Positions 1 through 6,318 are shown, counted from the first letter of the stretch. The stretch: DNA of 6,318 nucleotides from Bacteroidota bacterium (GCA_021413595.1 JAIOQD010000741.1:1-6318), one strand, 5' to 3'. The notes: generated by a model from the sequence alone, not told the origin. Translations and numbers: made by a program.

Positions 1-588
1 TTAAAAAAACTCACCTACAAATATGAATTGACCTCAGAGCCGGGGAAAACGTTTGCTTATTTAAGTGGTAAAACCGAATTGCTTGGTTTTATCCTTGAAA
101 AGGTAACAGGAAAAACGGTAAGTGATTACGCTTCTGAAAAATTATGGAAACCGATTGGTGCTAAAAATGCTGCGTTGTGGAGCCTCGACCATGAAGGTGG
201 GATGGAAAAAACATATTGCTGTTTCAACTCAAATGCACGTGATTTTGGTCGCATTGGCGAATTGTTTTTAGATAGTGGAAAGTGGAATGGCAATCGGGTA
301 GTTTCTACCGAATATGTTTTAAATTCGATAAAACCAGCCGACCTGATTGATGATTTTGGAAAAAAGAATGCAAAATATGGTTATTCCTGGTGGTTGATCC
401 CCGACTATAAAGGGCATGATATTTTTTATGCACGTGGCATATTAGGGCAATATATTTTATGCATTCCTAAATTAAATATGGTTGTGGTACGTTTGGGCAA
501 TAAGCGTGAGAAAAAAATACCTGGTCAGGATCATCCCACAGATGTGTTTTATTATGTTGATGCTGCACTTGAAATGTATGGTAGCTAA
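1..588 (+). CDS. Serine hydrolase of the beta-lactamase (class C / PBP-like) family, 5'-truncated by the window edge
   Basis: The reading frame is open from the first base and gives 195 residues before TAA; the true start and the catalytic SxxK serine lie outside the window. The visible part fits the C-terminal two thirds of a PF00144 (beta-lactamase) domain. PGKTFAYLSGKTELLGFILE (residues 14-33) carries the general-base tyrosine, with Y-L-S (20-22) in place of the classical Y-x-N. The CCFNSNARDFGRIG segment matches the C(F/S)xTARDxARxG block of these hydrolases. YARGILGQYILCIP (about 143-156) sits on the strand that holds KTG or HxG in true beta-lactamases. The Y-x-S and A-R-G forms suggest a NylB-like or esterase-like hydrolase rather than an antibiotic-resistance enzyme; the substrate cannot be told. 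A TTG at 28 is in frame but lies inside the domain and is not the start. No clear terminator follows; the next gene is 95 bases downstream. Confidence 0.88.
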   Translation, partial: LKKLTYKYELTSEPGKTFAYLSGKTELLGFILEKVTGKTVSDYASEKLWKPIGAKNAALWSLDHEGGMEKTYCCFNSNARDFGRIGELFLDSGKWNGNRVVSTEYVLNSIKPADLIDDFGKKNAKYGYSWWLIPDYKGHDIFYARGILGQYILCIPKLNMVVVRLGNKREKKIPGQDHPTDVFYYVDAALEMYGS

Positions 589-646
589 TTTTTTACGGAT
601 TTTAAATTTGATTTGTTTGAAGTTTTTTTCATAAGTAGTTAGGGCA

Positions 647-677
647 TTTAATTGAGTGAAAAGGGTAAATACATTGT
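647..677 (+). promoter_or_regulatory. Possible Bacteroidota-type promoter before the 134-aa gene
   Basis: TTTA at 647-650 is separated by 19 bases from TACATTGT at 670-677. This resembles the Bacteroidota -33 TTTG and -7 TAnnTTTG elements, with one mismatch in the first and two in the second. Transcription would begin almost at the ATG at 684, so the mRNA would be nearly leaderless. In AT-rich DNA such a match can occur by chance, so this is a weak call. Confidence 0.25.
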
Positions 678-683
678 TGTTGT

Positions 684-1088
684 ATGAAAAAAGATATTGT
701 TCCGCCAATTGTTGAAAATATTGCTGTTGCCATCGTTAAAGAGAAAAATGAACTTGATGAAGATGAATGGAATGTTTATTTGTTAAATTTTAAACAGGAT
801 AACATTGAAGGCGTTTTAGTTACCTCTTGTGGGTACGGAATGTATAATAATCAAAGTGTAAAAACATCAATTTTGCGCCATTTTCTGGATGTTATAAGTG
901 CAAATGATTTTAAAAAAATTGAACCGATCGTTGAAACGGTATTTGGATTGAATAATGAATTTTGGGTGAGTTTTTTTATCAAAAATGTGATGTATGATAA
1001 AAAATATATTTTTTTACCTGAAACAATTAAGGATGAAAATTTAATTCTAATTCCCTTGCTTAATAAAAAAGGGGTGATCATTAAATAA
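684..1088 (+). CDS. Conserved 134-aa protein of unknown function (Bacteroidota family)
   Basis: The protein is small, probably cytosolic, and has no signal peptide or membrane segment. It starts MKKDIVPPIVENIAVAIVKE and shows alternating beta-strand-like stretches: WNVYLLN (about 29-35), a hydrophobic strand with GVLVTSCGYG (43-52), KTSILRHFLDVI (60-71), NNEFWVSFFIKN (90-101), KKYIFLP (106-112) and a closing LLNKKGVIIK. From memory, homologues of this length and pattern are widespread in Bacteroidota and are often labelled 'phenylalanyl-tRNA synthetase subunit alpha'. I see none of the class II synthetase motifs, and the protein is far too short, so that name should not be carried over. Its ATG follows a 95-base gap after the hydrolase gene, and it is followed after 21 bases by the DUF4153-type gene, so it may lead a short operon. 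No strong ribosome binding site is visible. Function unknown. Confidence 0.85.
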   Translation: MKKDIVPPIVENIAVAIVKEKNELDEDEWNVYLLNFKQDNIEGVLVTSCGYGMYNNQSVKTSILRHFLDVISANDFKKIEPIVETVFGLNNEFWVSFFIKNVMYDKKYIFLPETIKDENLILIPLLNKKGVIIK

Positions 1089-1109
1089 AATTATATCTGA
1101 AATCATAAA

Positions 1110-2945
1110 ATGTTCAAACTACCATCACTCCAAAGTTTTTCCACCGAGTCGATTAGTGCCATAAAAAGATTCCCTCTCTCCTTATTATCTTCAGTTATTG
1201 CAAGCGCTATTGCTATTTATTTAATGCACAGTGATTATGAAAAACTTAATTATGTAAACTACCTCTGGAAGGTAATTATGTGTTGTTATTTAGGCTTGAA
1301 TTTATTTTTAGCGACTGAATTATATTCTGAAAGTAAAGGTCAATCAGGTTTTAAGCGCCTATTAATACAAGTTTTAGCATTGACGCTGATAGTTTGTTAC
1401 TATTTTGTATTACCAGATTTTAAGGATTTTGGACTTGAAGATACCGCTCGTTTTGTATTGTTTGTAGTTGGTCTTCATCTTTTAGTTTCTTTTGCTCCTT
1501 TTATTAATGTGCGGCATACCAATGCTTTTTGGCAATATAACAAATCCTTGTTTATACGTTTTTTAACTTCGGGTTTATATACCGGTGTTTTATACCTTGG
1601 TTTAGCATTAGCATTACTCGCTATTGATAAGCTTTTCAAAGTTGAAATAAATTCAAAATATTATGCTGATCTGTGGTGGTTTTTAGCCGGTATTTTTAAT
1701 ACCTGGTTTTTTCTTGCAGGTGTTCCCAAACAAACTCAAGCTCTTGAAGGCATTATTGATTATCCGAAAGGATTAAAGGTTTTTACTCAGTTTGTTTTGC
1801 TCCCCCTTGTTACTATTTATTTATTTATTTTATACGCCTATGGTGCTAAAATAGCCATAGCAATGGAACTTCCACGCGGATGGGTATCCTATCTTGTAAT
1901 AGGGTTTTCTATTGCAGGAATATTATCGTTATTACTTATTTGGCCCATAAAGGATCGTGAAGAAAATTCATGGATCAAAATAGTTGATCGTTGGTTTTAT
2001 ATCGCATTGTATCCTTTAATTATTTTGCTTGGATTAGCTGTATTTAAACGTGTTTCACAATATGGTATAACCGAGAACCGTTATTTTATATTGGTAATTG
2101 CATTGTGGTTATTAATTGTTGCTTCATACTTTTTATTAAGTAAGAATAAAAATATTAAAGTAATTCCTGTTTCGCTTTGTATAATTGCTTTTTTAAGCTC
2201 GTTCGGACCATGGGGAGCATTCAGTGTTTCAGAACGCAGTCAGATCAGGAGGTTAGGGAAATTAATTGCTGCTGAAAAGATATTGATTGATAGCAGAATA
2301 AAAAAAGCAAGCCCTGTGCTAAAAGGAGAGCGAGCAGAAAAAATTTCTTCTATTATTAGTTATTTAGACAAAACTCACGGGTTTAATGGGATTAAACCCT
2401 GGTTCAGCCAAGATCTCGATTCTATTTTTGTAAGTAAAGATACAACGGGCTCTAACTATATCAATAAAAATGAAATTGTGCTGGAATTGATGGGCGTTGA
2501 AAATTATGTATCCTACTCACGCGAAGGTGGAAGAGATTTTTATATTCATTCCCATTACGATCAAACAACTATAAACGTGAAAGGTTTTGACTATTACAAT
2601 GAGTTCAATGTCTATAATAGTGCTAATTCCAGTAATTATAAAACTCCTGTTGCTTTTGATAACGACACCTTATTTGTTGAGTTTGTTAACAATAAACTGA
2701 AGCTGCTTAATGATGATAAAGAGACCAATAACGTTGATCTTGTTGATTTTGTGAGGATATTAAAAAAGAACAACGCTGAAAGTTATGGAAATTATACAAT
2801 TGATAGCAAACAGCTTTTGTATCCTTTTGAAACCGATTCATTGTCTATACAGTTCAATTTTACAGTTATTTCAGGGGTCATTGATGAAAACGACAGCATT
2901 AATATTAATAATATTGCTGCGAAAATTTTAATAAAACGTAAATAA
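1110..2945 (+). CDS. DUF4153-type polytopic inner-membrane protein
   Basis: The 611-residue protein has two halves. Residues about 22-368 hold roughly eleven hydrophobic segments (near 22-40, 51-71, 84-102, 113-132, 151-172, 187-205, 224-244, 258-279, 294-312, 324-343, 350-368). Residues about 375-611 are hydrophilic, rich in N, D, K and Y, and probably form a soluble domain. The NTWFFLAGVPKQ segment (197-208) and the FGPWGAFSVSERSQIRRL block at the end of the membrane part (365-382) are hallmarks I associate with DUF4153. The family has no established biochemical role that I know of; membrane location is inferred from hydropathy by eye. The start ATG at 1110 gives a normal N-terminus, with a short cytoplasmic stretch before the first helix. 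Only 6 bases separate its stop from the exonuclease ATG, so the two are very probably cotranscribed. A near-perfect hairpin-forming repeat lies in the soluble-domain coding region at 2379-2399. Confidence 0.85.
   Translation: MFKLPSLQSFSTESISAIKRFPLSLLSSVIASAIAIYLMHSDYEKLNYVNYLWKVIMCCYLGLNLFLATELYSESKGQSGFKRLLIQVLALTLIVCYYFVLPDFKDFGLEDTARFVLFVVGLHLLVSFAPFINVRHTNAFWQYNKSLFIRFLTSGLYTGVLYLGLALALLAIDKLFKVEINSKYYADLWWFLAGIFNTWFFLAGVPKQTQALEGIIDYPKGLKVFTQFVLLPLVTIYLFILYAYGAKIAIAMELPRGWVSYLVIGFSIAGILSLLLIWPIKDREENSWIKIVDRWFYIALYPLIILLGLAVFKRVSQYGITENRYFILVIALWLLIVASYFLLSKNKNIKVIPVSLCIIAFLSSFGPWGAFSVSERSQIRRLGKLIAAEKILIDSRIKKASPVLKGERAEKISSIISYLDKTHGFNGIKPWFSQDLDSIFVSKDTTGSNYINKNEIVLELMGVENYVSYSREGGRDFYIHSHYDQTTINVKGFDYYNEFNVYNSANSSNYKTPVAFDNDTLFVEFVNNKLKLLNDDKETNNVDLVDFVRILKKNNAESYGNYTIDSKQLLYPFETDSLSIQFNFTVISGVIDENDSININNIAAKILIKRK
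2379..2399. repeat. Inverted repeat inside the DUF4153-type gene
   Basis: GGGTTTAAT at 2379-2387 and ATTAAACCC at 2391-2399 are perfect reverse complements around a GGG spacer: a 9-bp stem with a 3-base loop. It lies in codons for the THGFNGIKPWF segment. Its GGGTTTAA core is shared with the palindrome after fumC (5819-5846). It may be chance, a small repeat insertion tolerated in a variable domain, or an mRNA hairpin. Confidence 0.5.
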
Positions 2946-2951
2946 GAAAGT

Positions 2952-3650
2952 ATGATAGAAAATATAAAATTTTCGACTATTTTATTTCTTGATGTTGAAA
3001 CAGTTCCATTAGTATATAAATATGCCGATCTGGATGAAAATATACGTAAGCTTTGGGATACAAAATTTCGCTATCAACAGGCTGAAAGCTATGAAACACA
3101 ATATCAAAAGGCTGGTATTTATGCGGAGTTTGCAAAGGTGATTTGTATTTCAGTAGGTTTCTTTAATGATAAAACATTTCGAATAAAATCGTTTTTCGGT
3201 AGTGATGAAAAGCAATTATTACAGGAGTTTTCAGCCTTACTCAATGAGCATTTTAACCAGAAGGAACATTTACTGTGTGCACATAATGGTAAGGAATTTG
3301 ACTTCCCTTTTCTTTGCAGGCGTCTTCTTATTAACGGACTTAAACTTCCGAAGATATTAAATATTGCCGGTAAAAAGCCTTGGGAAATAAACCATCTGGA
3401 TACCATGGAGCTATGGAAATTTGGCGATTACAAAAACTATACATCACTTAATTTGCTTGCAAATATTTTTAACATTCCTACACCTAAAGATGATATTGAT
3501 GGAAGTGATGTTGCTCGTGTATATTGGGAAAACAATGACATTCAGCGAATTGCAACCTACTGTCAAAAAGATGTAATTACCGTGGCTCAGCTGCTGCTGC
3601 GCTTTAAGGGCGAGGGTTTGATTGACGAAAAGAATATAATTTACACCTAA
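2952..3650 (+). CDS. Predicted 3'-5' exonuclease, DEDDy type, PolB-like (PF10108-like)
   Basis: The 232-residue protein is a stand-alone DnaQ-fold nuclease related to the proofreading domain of family B polymerases. Exo I is ILFLDVETVPL, with D14 and E16 as metal ligands. Exo II is CAHNGKEFDFPFLCRRLL, with H111, N112 and D117. HLDTMELWKFGD (148-159) is a further family block. Exo III is YCQKDVITVAQLLLRF, with Y203 and D207 in the Y-x3-D spacing that defines the DEDDy subclass. All catalytic acids are present, so an active metal-dependent enzyme that removes nucleotides from 3' ends is expected; whether the substrate is DNA or RNA is not shown. There is no polymerase domain and no signal peptide, so it should act in the cytosol. 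It lies 6 bases after the DUF4153-type gene. The start at 2952 places Exo I at the usual distance from the N-terminus. Confidence 0.92.
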   Translation: MIENIKFSTILFLDVETVPLVYKYADLDENIRKLWDTKFRYQQAESYETQYQKAGIYAEFAKVICISVGFFNDKTFRIKSFFGSDEKQLLQEFSALLNEHFNQKEHLLCAHNGKEFDFPFLCRRLLINGLKLPKILNIAGKKPWEINHLDTMELWKFGDYKNYTSLNLLANIFNIPTPKDDIDGSDVARVYWENNDIQRIATYCQKDVITVAQLLLRFKGEGLIDEKNIIYT

Positions 3651-3676
3651 AATTTATTTTATATAATTAACTATTT

Positions 3677-4249
3677 ATGTCTCAACAAAAATTACCCCTA
3701 ATGTTTTCTTTTAAAATTAAGAAGCAGAAAATTGCAGTTTTATGTTTGCTGATTGGTGTCATTATTTCATCATGTAAGAGTCCGAAATCACCACTTGCAG
3801 AGTATGGTCCCATCTTCGAAAAAGTGATGGTCAGCGACACAAGCGTTTTCAGAGGATTTAATTTCGGTGACAGTTTAAATTTTGTTCAGTTAAAGGAAAC
3901 TAACAAGCCCATTGAAGTGGATGAGGGGTATTTATATTACGAGTATAAATTGGATTCAGAGGGTTCTTTTAATATAGCTTACAATTTTGATGAACTGGGT
4001 TTAAATGAAATACATTCCGATATTTTTATAAATGATTCCGATAATGCAGATGAAGTTTTTAATAAATTTAAAACCTATTTTGACGAACACTTTGGAACAA
4101 GTCAGGCGCAGATGGGATTTACCATTTGGTCGGTGAAATCTGAAAAATATGGCGAAATAATCATTAACCTTAGTAATGAAAGCACTGATTTTACAAGTGA
4201 TAAAGCTCCCGGAAAAATTTCTCTTTGGATTTACCCCGATAAAAGCTGA
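3677..4249 (+). CDS. Putative lipoprotein of unknown function
   Basis: The N-terminus has a lysine-rich stretch (FKIKKQK, 12-18), a hydrophobic core (IAVLCLLIGVI, 19-29) and ISSC ending at Cys33, which fits a signal peptidase II lipobox. The mature part, about 157 residues, is acidic and shows no domain I can name; FRGFNFGDSLNFVQLKE (near residue 60) reads like a recurrent motif of small periplasmic proteins. The residues after the cysteine (K-S-P-K-S-P) lack the acidic run of the Bacteroidota surface-export signal, so a periplasm-facing anchor is more likely. The ATG at 3677 gives an unusually long 32-residue signal peptide; the in-frame ATG at 3701 (Met9) would give a more normal 24-residue one and may be the true start. 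The gene lies 26 bases after the exonuclease gene and may end that transcription unit. Lipoprotein nature is fairly secure; function is unknown. Confidence 0.78.
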   Translation: MSQQKLPLMFSFKIKKQKIAVLCLLIGVIISSCKSPKSPLAEYGPIFEKVMVSDTSVFRGFNFGDSLNFVQLKETNKPIEVDEGYLYYEYKLDSEGSFNIAYNFDELGLNEIHSDIFINDSDNADEVFNKFKTYFDEHFGTSQAQMGFTIWSVKSEKYGEIIINLSNESTDFTSDKAPGKISLWIYPDKS

Positions 4250-4331
4250 TCCTATCAAACTAAAATTGGTTAATAATTGAAAATTTGCATATCCAATTCA
4301 AGTATTCATTAACTGATTTCCCCAATACACT

Positions 4332-4349
4332 ATCTGTTTTTTTACAGAT
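4332..4349. promoter_or_regulatory. Small palindrome overlapping the fumC promoter
   Basis: ATCTGT at 4332-4337 and ACAGAT at 4344-4349 form a perfect 6-bp inverted repeat around six T bases. It overlaps the proposed -33 element of fumC, a good place for a repressor operator. The spacer of six differs from the eight of the enterobacterial LexA box (CTGT-N8-ACAG). No regulator can be named, and chance is possible in this AT-rich gap. Confidence 0.3.
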
Positions 4350-4363
4350 TTATTGTAACTTCA
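4333..4363 (+). promoter_or_regulatory. Probable fumC promoter, Bacteroidota type
   Basis: TCTG at 4333-4336, a 19-base spacer and TAACTTCA at 4356-4363 fit the -33 TTTG / -7 TAnnTTTG pattern with a few mismatches. Transcription would start near 4368-4370. That leaves only about six bases before the ATG at 4376 but about 42 before the alternative GTG at 4412. The rest of the 126-base gap holds only a weak AATTGG / CCAATT repeat (4264-4298). Confidence 0.45.
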
Positions 4364-4375
4364 CATCTTAAATTA

Positions 4376-5809
4376 ATGAACGATAATATTAAAAACTTAA
4401 TACCTGAAAAAGTGGAATATAGAATTGAAAAAGACACGATGGGGGAGGTAAAGGTACCTTCCGATAAGTATTGGGGAGCTCAAACAGAGCGTTCCAGAAA
4501 TAATTTTAAGATAGGACCCGAAGCATCAATGCCCAGAGAAATAATTCATGCATTTGGTTATTTGAAAAAGGCTGCAGCGATAGCAAATCAGGAATTAGGG
4601 GTTTTAGATGCTGATAAAAAAGATATTATTGGTAAAGTGTGTGATGAAATTATTGCAGGGAAATTGGATAGCGAGTTCCCTTTGGTTATTTGGCAAACAG
4701 GTTCAGGAACGCAGTCAAATATGAATGTGAATGAAGTGGTTGCTAATCGTTCACATGTTTTACTTGGAAATAAATTAGGTGAAGGAAAAACTTTTATTCA
4801 TCCGAATGATGACGTGAATAAATCACAATCTTCAAATGATACGTATCCAACGGCTATGCACATTGCAGCATATAAACAGGTTGTAGATATTACACTTCAG
4901 GGTATGGAGAAGTTGAGAAATACATTGCAAAAGAAATCAGAGGATTTTAAAAACATTGTAAAAATTGGCCGTACACACTTTATGGATGCTACACCATTAA
5001 CGCTTGGACAAGAGTTTTCGGGTTATACTCAGCAGATTACAAACAGCATACGAGCCATTAAAAATGCGCTTGAAGTTGTCCGCGAATTGGCTTTGGGCGG
5101 CACAGCTGTTGGAACAGGATTAAATACTCCTAAAGGATATGATGTATTGGTTGCCAAAAAAATCGCAGAACTTACCGGTTTACCATTCGTAACTGCACCA
5201 AATAAATTTGAAGCGTTGGCTGCACACGATGCAATGGTTGAATTGTCGGGTGCTTTAAAACGTTCTGCAGTTGCATTAATGAAAATTGCAAATGATGTAC
5301 GTATGTTAAGTTCTGGACCACGTTGTGGAATTGGTGAAATTGTTATTCCTGATAATGAGCCGGGATCTTCTATTATGCCGGGTAAAGTAAATCCAACTCA
5401 ACCTGAAGCATTAACAATGGTATGCGCTCAAGTGATGGGAAATGATGTTGCGGTTTCAATAGGAGGCTTAAGCGGACATTTCGAATTGAATGTGTTTAAA
5501 CCCTTGATTGCTGCAAATGTATTACAATCTGCCCGTTTAATAGGTGATGCTTGTGTTTCCTTTAATGATAACTGTGCAGTTGGAATTGAACCTAATTTAC
5601 CTGTATTGAAACAACATCTTGAAAATTCATTAATGTTGGTTACCGCATTGAATACACATGTTGGTTATGAAAATGCTGCTAAAATTGCGAAGAAGGCGCA
5701 TAAAGAAAATAAAACCTTGCGTGAAGCCGCTGTAGGCTTAGGTCTCTTAACAAACGAACAATTTGATCTTTGGGTAAAACCTGAAGAGATGTGTGGTTCA
5801 ATGAAGTAA
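4376..5809 (+). CDS. fumC: Fumarate hydratase class II (fumarase C)
   Basis: This is the oxygen-stable, iron-free fumarase that interconverts fumarate and L-malate in the TCA cycle, a cytosolic homotetramer. All superfamily signatures are present: [17 protein letters not shown] (109-125), [15 protein letters not shown] (148-162), [16 protein letters not shown] (198-213) with His201 matching the catalytic histidine of E. coli FumC (H188), and [15 protein letters not shown] (330-344) with Ser331, Lys337, Asn339 and Glu344 matching S318, K324, N326 and E331. The C-terminus [13 protein letters not shown] is typical and complete. GSGTQSN and the [15 protein letters not shown] loop favour fumarase over aspartase, and I see no reason to doubt the assignment. 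The ATG gives 477 residues, about eleven more at the N-terminus than E. coli FumC; GTG at 4412 (Val13, [11 protein letters not shown]) would give 465 and the usual beginning, so the start is uncertain. A separate promoter and a strong hairpin nine bases after the stop suggest a single-gene unit. Confidence 0.97.
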   Translation: MNDNIKNLIPEKVEYRIEKDTMGEVKVPSDKYWGAQTERSRNNFKIGPEASMPREIIHAFGYLKKAAAIANQELGVLDADKKDIIGKVCDEIIAGKLDSEFPLVIWQTGSGTQSNMNVNEVVANRSHVLLGNKLGEGKTFIHPNDDVNKSQSSNDTYPTAMHIAAYKQVVDITLQGMEKLRNTLQKKSEDFKNIVKIGRTHFMDATPLTLGQEFSGYTQQITNSIRAIKNALEVVRELALGGTAVGTGLNTPKGYDVLVAKKIAELTGLPFVTAPNKFEALAAHDAMVELSGALKRSAVALMKIANDVRMLSSGPRCGIGEIVIPDNEPGSSIMPGKVNPTQPEALTMVCAQVMGNDVAVSIGGLSGHFELNVFKPLIAANVLQSARLIGDACVSFNDNCAVGIEPNLPVLKQHLENSLMLVTALNTHVGYENAAKIAKKAHKENKTLREAAVGLGLLTNEQFDLWVKPEEMCGSMK

Positions 5810-5818
5810 AGCACTCAT

Positions 5819-5846
5819 CCCCAACAGGGTTTAAACCCTGTTGGGG
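5819..5846 (+). terminator. Perfect 28-base palindrome after fumC: terminator hairpin or REP-like repeat
   Basis: CCCCAACAGGGT (5819-5830), loop TTAA, and ACCCTGTTGGGG (5835-5846) form a perfect 12-bp GC-rich stem; as DNA the whole 28 bases are self-complementary. It begins nine bases after the fumC stop, where a terminator is expected. The following bases (TTATTAATACATTTTC) are T-rich but lack a solid T run, so intrinsic termination may be weak or act by another route. The perfection and GC content against an AT-rich background also fit a dispersed palindromic element of the kind moved by REP-associated (RAYT) transposases. Confidence 0.65.
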
Positions 5847-5856
5847 TTATTAATAC

Positions 5857-5935
5857 ATTTTCAAACTGGTAATGCGTATAAAAATCGCTATTTCGTGGTG
5901 GTTTAATTACCAATTTGAAAATATAACCAATAGCG
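5857..5935. repeat. Two interlocking inverted repeats in the fumC downstream gap
   Basis: The first repeat pairs ATTTTCAAACTGGTAAT (5857-5873) with ATTACCAATTTGAAAAT (5906-5922), 16 of 17 positions. The single mismatch is C-A in a + strand RNA but would be a G-U pair in a minus strand RNA. The second pairs CGCTATT (5886-5892) with AATAGCG (5929-5935); GGTT near 5900 could add pairs to AACC (5925-5928) across a bulge. One arm of the second repeat lies in the loop of the first and the other outside, an H-type pseudoknot arrangement. Possible roles are a 5' leader structure of the next gene, a small RNA, or a relic of a miniature mobile element. No coding capacity was seen in 5810-5982. Confidence 0.5.
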
Positions 5936-5982
5936 TTCCTCTATAAAAAGATCAACTTTTTTTATTTTTTTAATAATTCCAT

Positions 5983-6318
5983 TTGAAAAAAAAGTGCTTC
6001 ATATTATTTTTTTTCTGCGTTGTAACCATCTTGGGTACAACGCATATTTTCGCACAAACAGACACCTCCAAAGCTTCAGACGAAATAATTATTAATGGTA
6101 AGCGGTACAAAGCTGTTGATGATAAGAAAGCGGGATCCGTAAAAAGTAAGAAAACAATCACTCCCCCCGATAGTATTTTTGTGATTGATAATAAAAAATT
6201 TCAGTACTATAATAATTGGTTGACCATTGGTGGAGGAGGACAACAAAATTTAACCTATAAGCGGGAACTCGGCTTTGCCGGTGGTTTGGATTTTAATTTT
6301 CATATTAAAAAAAATTAT
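5983..6318 (+). CDS. Exported, probably outer-membrane beta-barrel protein, TTG start, 3'-truncated by the window edge
   Basis: The frame starting with TTG at 5983 stays open for 112 codons to the window end. It follows an in-frame stop at 5974-5976, and no ATG or GTG exists before the signal peptide, so TTG is the only sensible start. The first residues (M)KKKCFILFFFCVVTILG, then THIFAQTD, form a textbook Sec signal peptide, with cleavage likely after IFA at residue 24. The mature part begins with a lysine-rich, low-complexity linker (about 26-75, including EIIINGKRYKAVDD). It then turns into alternating amphipathic strands: NNWLTIGGGGQQNLTYKREL (77-96) and GFAGGLDFNFHIKKNY (97-112). These resemble the first hairpins of a small Bacteroidota outer-membrane barrel. 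A weak TATTTTTT at 5963-5970 might be a -7 element. The open frame on the opposite strand (5970-6161) is a shadow. Export is well supported; the barrel is inference from a partial sequence. Confidence 0.8.
   Translation, partial: MKKKCFILFFFCVVTILGTTHIFAQTDTSKASDEIIINGKRYKAVDDKKAGSVKSKKTITPPDSIFVIDNKKFQYYNNWLTIGGGGQQNLTYKRELGFAGGLDFNFHIKKNY

Noticed and set aside
472..1081. Opposite-strand open frames at 472-708 and 851-1081
   Set aside because: They overlap well-supported + strand genes, have K/N/F-rich products expected from AT-rich antisense DNA, and show no motif or start context.
3119..4258. Opposite-strand open frames at 3119-3406 and 4001-4258
   Set aside because: They are shadows of the exonuclease, with its intact catalytic motifs, and of the lipoprotein gene.
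4264..4298. AATTGG / CCAATT inverted repeat as a terminator for the lipoprotein gene
   Set aside because: The stem is only 6 bp with a 23-base loop and no following T run, which is expected by chance.
4334..4347. CTGT-N6-ACAG as a LexA box
   Set aside because: The enterobacterial SOS box needs a spacer of eight, and fumC is not an SOS gene.
5945..5970. AAAAAG / CTTTTT hairpin followed by T-rich DNA as an intrinsic terminator
   Set aside because: The stem is almost all A-T and would be too weak; it is more likely simple AT-rich sequence before a start codon.
5970..6161. Opposite-strand 63-codon open frame
   Set aside because: The + strand frame here encodes a clear signal peptide and barrel-like strands; the minus frame has no recognisable feature.

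Overview
The window looks like ordinary chromosomal DNA from a member of the Bacteroidota. It is AT-rich, all genes lie on the + strand, Shine-Dalgarno sequences are weak or absent, and the plausible promoters fit the TTTG / TAnnTTTG type of that phylum. The encoded proteins (a DUF4153-type membrane protein, a PolB-like exonuclease, a small KKDI... protein, FumC with [11 protein letters not shown] near its N-terminus) also read as Bacteroidota. Assignment below phylum would be guesswork.

Layout: (1) 1-588, the C-terminal part of a class C beta-lactamase-fold serine hydrolase, cut by the left window edge. (2) 684-4249, four closely spaced genes (gaps of 21, 6 and 26 bases) that could be one transcription unit: a 134-aa conserved protein of unknown function, a DUF4153-type polytopic membrane protein, a DEDDy 3'-5' exonuclease of the PolB-like family, and a putative lipoprotein. 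(3) 4376-5809, fumC, class II fumarase of the TCA cycle, with its own probable promoter. (4) 5810-5982, a noncoding stretch with a perfect 28-base palindrome followed by two long interlocking inverted repeats. (5) 5983-6318, the 5' part of an exported, probably outer-membrane protein that starts with TTG and runs off the right edge; an ATG-only or complete-ORF search misses it.

Functionally the genes are a loose housekeeping and envelope mix: central carbon metabolism (FumC), nucleic acid processing (exonuclease) and envelope proteins. I see no defence system, mobile element gene, CRISPR array, tRNA or rRNA. The least explained part is the structured intergenic region after fumC. I do not see convincing evidence of a new multi-gene system.
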